A DNA stretch of 64,000 nt from Tubiluchus corallicola (taxonomy: Eukaryota > Priapulida > Priapulimorpha > Priapulimorphida > Tubiluchidae). The notes under the pieces are model-generated. The model searched no databases. It was not told where the DNA came from and worked only from the letters and a program-made list of their open reading frames with translations. The stretch is from assembly GCA_030141605.1 (NCBI GenBank), contig JAQGDQ010000043.1, forward strand, positions 761,501-825,500. Direction: 5' to 3'. The first letter of the stretch is position 1. Every line of letters begins with the position of its first letter. This document shows, piece after piece, positions 55,201 to 64,000 of this stretch. The translations under genes and the position numbers were made by a program.

Positions 55201-58200
55201 CAACGTTGGAAGCTCTTCCTCGTCAACGTTATTTGTCATAGTCTTGTCTTCTGAACTCTGATTGGACAGAAAGTTTAAACTGCCTAAAATTGACGAACTA
55301 GACTGACTGATCTCCGATGGCAAAGTCAAGCACAGCATTGCAAATTCGACACTTGGCACAATGGTACAGGCAACGAATGCGGCAGGCGGCTGGGTGGGAA
55401 TGAGGTTCTGTGTGTCTTCTTCAACTTTTTCTAGGAGACTTGATACAGATTGCACTAATCGAAGAGTCATTAAATACTGATAATGTGTCATTTGAACATA
55501 TACTTTAGTCTGTATATGCACTAAACAATATACATCCAACGAACCACCAGATATCACATCACAAGTACTGGAATCAGAACACAGATCACTTTCACTATAG
55601 TTTGGCACGTTATAATGTTCATCATCTAAAGAGTAATACTGTTTTAATAATTTACGTCGGTCAGTTCTACTCAGTGACCTCACTTTAGGATGGCAACTCT
55701 GTTTGTCCTGAACTAAACTAAGTGAGTCAATTCGTGGTGAACGTTTCACAGCTTGAGGTGGTGCACGAGTGCGATGAAGCCACAACGTAACAGGAAATGC
55801 TTCCACAAACGAAACTGGACGACCTTTCCAACATTCGGCTCCTATGTAGTCTATCCAGAATTGATCCATTGTGACTGACCAAATGTCATCCTGAGCTAAT
55901 GTATTGAACATGCCTTGACTTAAACGAATCTAAAAAATAACAGTGTAAAGCTATTTCAGCAAAAAAGTAATCACACACAACAATACATGATAGTAAATTT
56001 ACGTTTTTTTATCTCAATATTTATACGACAGTTCTGGTCAATTTCAACTGCACTCCTCTGTATCTGCGCCCAAAAGAGCATTTCCTACATGGGACTGGAA
56101 GCAATTTAATCACAATTCAAAAACTAATCTATGGTATAGGTTTAATTACATAAAAGATTATCCATTTGCTTTCAGCTAATTTCAAACTACTACTAAGAGG
56201 CATTTCACCAGGAGGCAAAGATAAGAGAAATATTGCTAGACTTCCACAAACTGTCAGGCAACAATGGATGCTGCGTTGTAATGCTAATTCTATGATCTGC
56301 ATTATATATGAGTATATAACTGTATAATAATCCAATGGCACCCTGGCTAGCCCTCCAAATGAGAACATTTATCCAAGATATCTTTTAGGGGATTTTCACA
56401 TATTCATAGTAACACTCAAACAATTCTGAGCATGACAAAATAATTGATTTTAATGAAAATTTTACCTCTTTAGGTTTCTGCCCAGGTATCTCTGGCAGTT
56501 TCCTCCGCTCTCTAGGACTACCACCTGTTGGACTACCCCGAGGAGGGGAACTGTCCAAGCTACCAGTTCTGACTAGTGACACACGTTTAGGCTTCTCAAA
56601 AGTTCTACCTACATTTAATGGAAGACCAAAGTAAATAAAATAAACATATCACAACAGTTTTACAAGAATCTATTATGAATAGATGTTATGAATATTAAAG
56701 ATGTTATGTACAGAACATTATGAATCTATTATGAATGCATTTACTAAATAATTTATTTAAACTTGTTTAGGCGCGACTTTATTACAGCATGAAATAACTC
56801 ATGTTATTGAACGTCTGTTAACTCTATTAAATCTTTTTTAACCTTTGAAACTTTTTAACTAACTAAATTTTATTTATCACACTAAGCTAATTATTCTTCT
56901 TATTTTAAAGACGTACTTGTATTCAATGCTATATTTTTCCATGCATTCAATAAAATATGTAAAAGTAATTACAGTACACATATTACATGTCAAATCAGTT
57001 TCGATAAAACAATAATTAAATAAAGTTGTTCGATTTTCTTAGCACCTATAAAACAGTGCTCAAGCATGCACTAGTTCTCTAGTGTCGTTGTGATGATTGC
57101 CAAGTGAAAAAAATTCAACAGAACGCAGCTAAAACACAATATTAATAATTTATTATAAATGTTTGCCTTTTAATGGTACGTTTCTGACTCATGGAAGCTT
57201 CAGAACATACTGATTTACAACTGGTGAAGACTTTGCTTCTTTAATAACAATAAAGCACAAAATAAATTACATGAAATTAGCACTCACACTTCAATAATTA
57301 GAGCATTTTTTGAAAAAAATCTGGTACACAAGCATGTCTTTCAGAATGAGGACTGAACACTAGCCTTTTCACATTTTCGCCGTGTGCATGTGCAGGTGCT
57401 GTAGGTCAAAGGTTAAGTGAGCCCCAGCAACACGTCTAAGTCTAACTGCCACATGACCTGTGGGTAAGGCAAAACTGTCTGCCGCATCAGTTCAATAACT
57501 ACTTCAGTTACGATGCCATTTCCTTGTCATTTAACATGGACTTCACTTAATTATGCATTAGTCTGTGCAATGCAGAGTGATTTACTAGCAAGATCTTGCT
57601 CGTGAACAAGAAAAAAATCAACTAGGTAAGGTTCTAGCTGACTGTTGAAACTGTTGCTATAGCATGGGCATTGTCAAGTGTACACAAATGAGTTGTTTGG
57701 TTCACTTAACTTTTGACCTTTTTGCGATCATCATCAATCATTTGTACAGCGAAAAGGCTTATTGCTGACGGTAGTTAAAATGTGATGCTGTAATAACACT
57801 TTCTACTGCACAAGCTGTTACGAAATTCACAATAGGTACATTATCGTGAGGTATCTTTGTTAAAAAACAAAGCACAATGAACTAAAACTGTTCTCCATGC
57901 GAGAGTGTGAACAATAGTTTTGCATCAACAGCGTTTTGTTGGGAGTAATGGCTGAAATGAACAAAATGCTTCACAAACCCTAAATGTGTCAATGATCTTT
58001 AGAAACAAAACACCCTAGAAAAGAAGTTACACAAAACAAATCAGCGGAATTAAAATGACCAATGCCCACCTAGCAAACTCATTACAGGATCGTCCTGTCC
58101 ACAGGCATGAGTGCGAAACCTTTCTGAAATGGGTTGCGTGTCTTCTACACAGTTGGGAAACTGTTGACCAGTCCACAAATTGGCACTGGTGAGGTCATCT

Positions 58201-61200
58201 AGTGTAGCCGATAGATCACTGCGAGAAACACGATCACCAATACGACAGTTAGTCATGACTAGATTAGAAACCTGTATTTGTATTGCCTTTGGACGCTCAG
58301 GTTGATTTATCACTTCTTTTTCAGCTGGCACTACTAACTGTAAATAAACATTACGATAAACAATTTGTTAAACTCACAGAGAGAAGTGCAGTTATTGTTT
58401 GAATGTATTATTACATGTACATGTAATACAGATCTATAACATATAATATATTATTGTACGTGTATTATATATCTGTATTACTAGAATGCAGATACAATAA
58501 TAGTATATGTCCAATGAAAACGGAAGAAAGAATTACCCACAAAAATATCAACTGATATTTTGTGGTAACTCTGGCACATAAAATTACTCAAGTTCTAGAG
58601 AAAATAGCAAAAGAAATTAAGAGCAAATAAAAATGAACAAACCCTAGGCATTAAAGCTTCTATCCGAATGTCAGCGTGCTGAGGCGGTCGATCTTTGTGC
58701 TCTAAAATTATTGACCTTCGGAGATTGAGTAAGAATGAGTTTAACCAGATAATAGTCATGTAGTCAACAGTTAACCTAACAGGGTTTACCTGTATGCAGA
58801 GATTAGGGCACGGCACTGAAAATATAATATATTTAAACACACGAACGATAATTTGCTCATTACATAACATTGTAAATGCAATTATAATAAATTGTAGCAA
58901 ATTAAAAATCAACTCATATTATAAGAAAATTTTAGCTACATCTAAAATGTCACAGGCATATTCTACATCTTTAGAGGGTAACACTGCAAAGCAATTATAC
59001 TTTTATATTAGTGCTTGTTCATTAGCACTCTTTTAACTGCTGCAGGTAGCTATATAACTGAAATAGTATGCTATCAACAATAGAATTTGTTGGCTAAATA
59101 AATGTAAATATAATAACATTGATATTACTACTGTGTGAAATAAATAATCTGTAAACTCTCTTCTTCTCAGGATACTGATTTATTGGACTAAATAAAATAT
59201 AATATTTTTGCTTTTACAAAATCACTGAGCTTACACAAAATATATGTATATGTCAGATTTAACAATGGATATGCATATAAACAATAAAAAAGTAAGCTGG
59301 CAATAGGAAATAGTATGATGGAATACTCCAAGTAGCAAAAAGGGCAAACACCTGTTCAAATGATGCCAATAAAATCTCACCTGGAAAATCTGTTTCCTGA
59401 GGAAAGTAGTAATCAATGCGTTCAGCATGGAATGCAGGTAAATCTGGAGGAAGATACAGACGGTGCTTATCAGACACAAAGAACTTTGGCTTGCGTTTAT
59501 AAGGGTCCTGTGGCTGACCGTGATAGGTCACCATGCCAACAACAAAATCGTCCAGTCGTAAGATCATCACGTTAGACATCAACCGTAACTGAGATCCTGA
59601 CTTTGCTGGTTTTGGCGAAACTCTATCCGACTGTTAAAGACAAAAATAACAACCAATCAAAATCTGACCAAAGTTGTGAGATTACAAGAAAAAAAAATTG
59701 CATATTAAAGTTTAGATCAACATAAATATTTCAAATAGTAAACCTTAAAAACACACATTCGTAGTAACTGACATCATTGATGACATACAGTAAATGACAT
59801 ACATGAACACAAGTCAACATATTTGGAAGTTTTAACCAATAATATAAAAACTTTGTGAAAGCCACACTTTATTTACTGACAACCTGGAAAAAGTTCAAAG
59901 AACACATTGAAATAGCTAGTCTTCAATAAGGCAAACAAACTTAAGTGATTTTAATTGGTGTAATTTATAACAGCGATGAATGTTTGTTTATTACAATCAA
60001 GATAACTGTTTATATCTTAGAAAAAAAATGAATGAGAGCTAGAACTAATTTAAGACTTGCTAACACACATTGTCAGATTACACAATGCTCTCTATTAACA
60101 ATGCTTAAATAAGTAAATAAATTGTTATTCAATACGATGACGCTGTTAAGTTAGTGTACTATTTATTTACTCATTGACAACATAAACAGTTTAAAACGCT
60201 TTATACAACAACTAGATTTGTACAGCACAACAGCAGCGCAAAAATACCTCTAACAGTAACAAAAACTAAATACTATTATTTGCTAACATAAATTCAAATC
60301 AAGCTGAAGATCATACAAATACACAACTTCAGCAAATGCAATGCTAACTACAAAAACACTACAGTTCATCTGTTAGTTTAATAAACGAGTCAATAAGCAG
60401 TAAACAACACATAAACAAAACTAAACAAACAAACAAAGAGTTTATATTTTTTACGATATATATATATCGTAAAACAATACATAATCGATATAAATAACAC
60501 ATATATTTACGATCTTGCAAACATTCAATTTGCAACAGACACGCTAATGAGGATAAACAGTAAATAAATCACAAACATAAATAAAATTATAAGCTGACTA
60601 CGAATTGATGTCGAAGACAGAAAAAATGAATATAGATAAATCTAGAGATTAAGTAATTGACATCATCAATCCTAATAACATAGCAAGTTTGCAAGTGAAG
60701 ACTTAATTGTAGAAGCAGCCGAAAATCTTGCTAACTTTTCACAAAAAAATTGAAAGGCATTGTTTAAATGCAGGTATAAAAAGTCCCTGTATACAAATAT
60801 ACCTGTGTACAGGGCAAATATACTTCTAAGGATTTTCACAGAAATGAAAGAGAATCATGTCAAGAAGTTTTCTGTTCAAATAGTCAAAATTCTTTAAAAA
60901 TTAACACTTATTATGTGCAAGAATACTAATAGTAAAAGTAAAGCAACAATACTATTAGTAAAAGTAAACTGCACAAGTGAAATTAACAACTGCTTTGCTT
61001 TCTTCATGTATTACAATAATCAACCTAAAAATAAATAGTGAAAACAATCTACTAGAGTTACTATCAGTTTTGACAAGGAATATAAATAGGCACTATTTAT
61101 CAGTAGCATTTTTATAAATGATGTGACACAAACAAATGTTGTATATCTTTACTACAAATGTACAAGAACTACAAACTTGGGCAAAAACTTGTAACAGATG

Positions 61201-63182
61201 TCATGATTCTCAAAAAGGCTGGCTAACTATGTCAGTAAATATTGTTGATTAGTAAACCACCGTGGAAGAGTTGTTAAGAACTGCTTAAGAACCACATAAT
61301 TAGTTTAATCGACACTGTATAACTTAAATAGTTACATTCAACTTAAACACAAACTTAGAAATAGAAACTAGCCTCCTACACATACAACTGAGCTGGGAGA
61401 AAATGTTATTAATTAGTGGGTGTTATTAATAAGTTTTAATACAAGTAATGGTTAAGTTTGCAGGTTAAGACAAGAAGTCGCACATGCTATGCAATCTGAT
61501 ACAGAAATGACGAAAGCTGGCAGCAAAGTAAAGCGAAACAACGTTCAAAAACACCATGCACTTACGCGACTCTCGATAGGTTTGGCATTAGGACTATTAC
61601 TAGCTACAGATGAGGCCTGAGTGGATGGGTTGGAACTTTGATGAGCCAGCCTGATGGCTTCTTGTGCCTATATGGGGATTCGAAATCAAGAAAACCAAAT
61701 AAAACAAATGAAATGTACTATAACATTGAAGGTTCCACGTAGATAAATGGAAGATGTTCCCAGGAGGCATATTTGCAGCTACTTTTTGCCACTTAAATCA
61801 CTCGCTCATTCTCACTTGTTGCAAAGACTCGTTTACAGGCATCACTCCTAATTTAGCTTTGCACTATAAGCCTTCTCCCATGACGCACATCGAACTATTG
61901 GATGGTCTTCGATAGTAAACTCCCAGGACTGGAAATTACTCTTCATTCATTAAGAACATTAGAACTGCAATTCCCCATGCAAAGAGAGACTCAGTGATAG
62001 ATGGAAAAATACGTTTTATGTAGCTAATTACAGTATCAATACTTACCATCAGCTAAACAACACAGCCATCATTTAATGTTTAATAAGACACGGTACCAAA
62101 CGAAGGCTGAAAATGTAGCAGCATTCTAAACCGAAAATAGACAACAAATCTTACCTAAAAGCACTAACTGTTCTCTACCATCCTGAATTAGCTAATATTT
62201 TTGAAAACAGTTTACATTCCTCACACAATTAGGCATCTTAACAACATTGACAATTGCCAGGGATAAAGCATTTGGCATTCCACACTACGCACTTTAGCAA
62301 GGATATGGGAGAAAATTGGAAGAATTGTCACGGGAACCTTCAACTTCAACTAATATAAATGTAATACAAGCAGAATGAAGTGATCTAAAACAAGCAGATG
62401 TGTGATTACCTAGTCTATCATGTTCTAAAGGTTGAATAACTAAGCATTATAATAACTAATAACCAAGCTTGGAAAATTGCATCATTTCACTATAATTTCT
62501 TTTTACTTTGATGCTCATATAATATCATACACTAAATGACTGTATAGAAAAGCAGTGACATAGCAATAAATGAAATTATCTATGCACAATTTTTTGCAAT
62601 TTATCATATGTGAATATATCAAACCTGTGTCAAAGCATGGTAATGCCAAATGAAGATATAATGTCATCCCATAAATAAACCAGTTATAAACAGTGAAGAC
62701 TAAACGTGCAGTGGCAGGTATGTATAGAATCAACAATAAATTTAGAATTTGGTGACTCTGAAGGCCAGTTTTTGAAAATAGTAGATATAATGCTATCATG
62801 CCAAAAACATTCTAAAAACAATAGATAAGTAGATAAGTAGAAAAATATAAAGTGTTCAATTGCATTTCTTGTTCATCCACCTACTAATTGTTCACATATC
62901 ATTTATGCTCAAGCGCTGTGTTCAGTGAGGGAGGCAAAACTCTGCACTTCACCATTTTACACGGGTTGTACCAACAAGCTTTGTTGTTTTATAATTCATG
63001 CTTTTCTTATAGCTGGGTCATAAGCTAGAAAGCAAATTAAAGGATAAGATATGGCTAATTTCAAAGTGATGATTTAGATATTTATGTTACCTGTTCACGG
63101 AACTTGTCTAGCAACTGTTTGACCCATTTATGGTGACATGTAGTCCCTTCACTGTACCGTACCCAGTGCTTCCGATCACCAC
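46210..63182 (-). CDS. Bridge-like lipid transfer protein 3 (UHRF1BP1/SHIP164 type), C-terminal 1,293 residues
   Basis: Fifteen exons, read right to left, join in frame: 63182-63091, 61667-61566, 59630-59381, 58815-58643, 58337-58070, 56608-56466, 55929-55145, 53981-53795, 52498-52208, 51852-51670, 50088-49938, 49547-49411, 48684-48550, 47655-47538, 47078-46210. Family landmarks include SNVMILRLDDFVV, LTVDYMTIIWLNSFLLNLR, DIRIEALM, IWSVTMDQFWIDYIG, KGRPVSFVEAFPVTLWL and a C-terminal coiled coil (about 46640-46230), in the same order as human UHRF1BP1 and UHRF1BP1L. The N-terminal chorein part, roughly 400 residues, lies beyond the right edge. Known role: rod-shaped lipid conduit acting at endosome and lysosome contact sites. 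The donor of the exon ending at 49938 is ambiguous, because two other GT sites in the same phase follow within 15 bp. A three-fold SPAHS motif in the 53981-53795 exon is unusual. It is one gene where vertebrates have two. Confidence 0.93.
47693..48366. mobile_element. TA-flanked inverted-repeat element in a BLTP3 intron
   Basis: The left end is CAGTAAATCCTCTCTTAACG preceded by TA. The right end, reverse-complemented, is AGCAAGTTCTCACTTAATG, followed outside by AATA. The inner parts repeat TTAACGA/TCGCTAAAC-like blocks in inverted order. This is a pogo/Tigger-like MITE about 670 bp long without a coding frame. The right tip has probably mutated. Confidence 0.6.
51213..51452 (+). mobile_element. 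Retroelement-like A-tailed segment, copy A
   Basis: This plus-strand copy pairs with the minus-strand copy at 39484-39722. It ends in AAATAAATAAATAATAAATAA. The preceding open frame (51132-51383) is short, hydrophobic and has no recognisable domain. It lies antisense in a BLTP3 intron, 220 bp from an exon. Confidence 0.75.
52925..53752 (+). mobile_element. Decayed hAT-type transposon remnant
   Basis: A frame at 52931 begins MSHKKNGSVLVYYIFSEYD, which resembles the BED zinc-finger start of hAT transposases, but the zinc ligands cannot be followed further. Downstream lie many ATCGTATCG-type repeats. The right end CATCCCTA (53745-53752) is one base off the common hAT end CATCCCTG and is followed by the 8 bp CTTTAAAG, the right length for a target duplication. 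The left end was not found, so the copy is truncated. It lies in a BLTP3 intron. Confidence 0.5.
57361..57761 (-). mobile_element. Dispersed inverted-repeat element, copy 2
   Basis: This is the inverted counterpart of 45712-46081, about 400 bp. Its tips are AGCCTTTTC at the left and GAAAAGGCTTA at the right, with inner AGGTTAAGTGAGC and GTTCACTTAAC blocks. It lies in the BLTP3 intron between the exons at 58070 and 56608. Together the two copies allow the family ends to be set. Confidence 0.8.
58409..58428. repeat. 20 bp perfect palindrome
   Basis: TATTACATGTACATGTAATA is its own reverse complement. It stands at the edge of a longer AT-rich inverted stretch (58430-58485) in a BLTP3 intron. 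Function unknown. Confidence 0.6.
59631..61565. other. Large BLTP3 intron with no other gene
   Basis: The 1.9 kb AT-rich intron contains the palindrome at 60449 and short TA-rich runs. No open frame with a motif and no inverted element was seen. Confidence 0.5.
60449..60474. repeat. 26 bp perfect palindrome
   Basis: Arms TTTTACGATATAT and ATATATCGTAAAA meet without a spacer. It lies in the BLTP3 intron between exons at 61566 and 59630. It could form a cruciform; it may simply be an expanded AT repeat flanked by chance symmetry. Confidence 0.6.
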
Positions 63183-63668
63183 CTATATAACAATGTAGCA
63201 CAAATAATTTATATTTGCAAGTTAAATCAACTTACAGAACAAAGTAAGCAATGAGCAGGTTAACTAAAATCACAACTTCATTCAAGCAAGTAGCAGTTGA
63301 TAAAAAGTGCAAATGAATAGTTTTATGTGGAAATAACACCTTTTAGACTTCTGTCATGACGCATTAGTAAGCAATATTTACTGATGTGTAGTGTTCGTGA
63401 ATTTGTGAACAAAAAATCACTTGGATTAAACCATACTGGAAATACCATGGTACTGAACAAAGATAAACCATATTGCAATAACACACCTAACACAACAAAC
63501 ACAACCCTGGCTGTACAACAAAAAATTATTCAAATACTAAGGTTTTACAATTTCCAATGTGAAAATAAACTTGAAACAATCACAAAAACAATAAAGACAA
63601 CATTTCGCATCACTTTTTTCTTTTGTCGGTTGCAAATGATTAAGCCAGTGAATGCAGAATCAGCAAAC

Positions 63669-63789
63669 AAATGAGGGTACGGGGAGAGGGAAGATCAAAT
63701 GAGTGTGGGGGGAGAGGGGAGATCAAATGAATGTGTGGGGGAGGGAAAAGGGGAGATCAAATGAATGCGTGGGGGGAAGAGGGGAGATC
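63669..63789. repeat. G-rich minisatellite, about four units of 28-34 bp
   Basis: Units start AAATGARTGYG or similar and end GGGGAGATC, with a run of G and GGGGAGA blocks between. Unit lengths vary because the G runs differ. The plus strand has many runs of three or more G and could form a G-quadruplex. It is in a BLTP3 intron on the non-template side. Confidence 0.75.
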
Positions 63790-64000
63790 GTAATAAATGT
63801 TGTTTTGTCAGGAATGTAGGAATGTCAGACTACCTATGTATACATTTTTAAATTTACATTACTAACCACAATTATCAACTGAAGAGAAGTTCATGGCACA
63901 TTAGATCCAAATTTTAACAATAAACATTTTTGTTGGTTAAATTATAGTCAAACATCAAAGACAACTCATAAACAGCAACATCGCATTAAAGGCAAATACA

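Overview
This is nuclear DNA from an animal, most likely an invertebrate. It is AT-rich, its genes are split by GT..AG introns of about 100 bp to several kb, and its exons match metazoan families. Single genes correspond to vertebrate pairs (one BLTP3-type gene for UHRF1BP1/UHRF1BP1L, one TLCD1/2-type gene), which suggests a lineage that did not share the vertebrate duplications. I cannot name the phylum. There is no bacterial, organellar or viral gene content, no CRISPR array and no operon.

Layout: (1) 430-5256 (+), the 3' five exons of a carboxylesterase/cholinesterase-family gene; its 5' exons were not found. (2) 5257-9413, non-coding, AT-rich. (3) 9414-21550 (-), a five-exon TLC-domain gene of the TLCD1/TLCD2 (FLD-1) type, 347 aa. 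Its 7.3 kb first intron holds a long foldback element and a tRNA-like SINE. (4) 21551-21875, a short head-to-head interval that is probably a shared promoter. (5) 21876-31543 (+), a complete 14-exon FTSJ3/Spb1 rRNA 2'-O-methyltransferase gene, 848 aa. (6) 33139-33990 (-), an intronless enoyl-CoA delta-isomerase 1 (ECI1) gene, 283 aa. (7) 34446-36100, repeats, including a short inverted-repeat transposon and a decayed Cys/His-rich ORF. (8) 37115-40823 (+), a complete four-exon TMEM53/DUF829 alpha/beta-hydrolase-like gene, 317 aa. (9) 42350-46209, non-coding with inverted-repeat elements. (10) 46210-63182 (-), fifteen exons giving about 1,293 C-terminal residues of a BLTP3 (UHRF1BP1/SHIP164) bridge-like lipid transfer protein; its 5' exons lie beyond the right edge.

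The genes look like unrelated housekeeping functions: ribosome assembly, mitochondrial beta-oxidation, membrane lipid composition and transport, and ester hydrolysis. No gene cluster acts together. All exon joins below were checked for reading-frame continuity by hand.

The least explained part of the window is its repeats. Comparing parts of the window with each other gives at least three families present twice here: a roughly 370-400 bp terminal-inverted-repeat element, a 120 bp element with CCCTAA-like cores, and a retroelement-like A-tailed 240 bp segment. There are also several single foldback or TA-flanked elements. I see no convincing new gene system.
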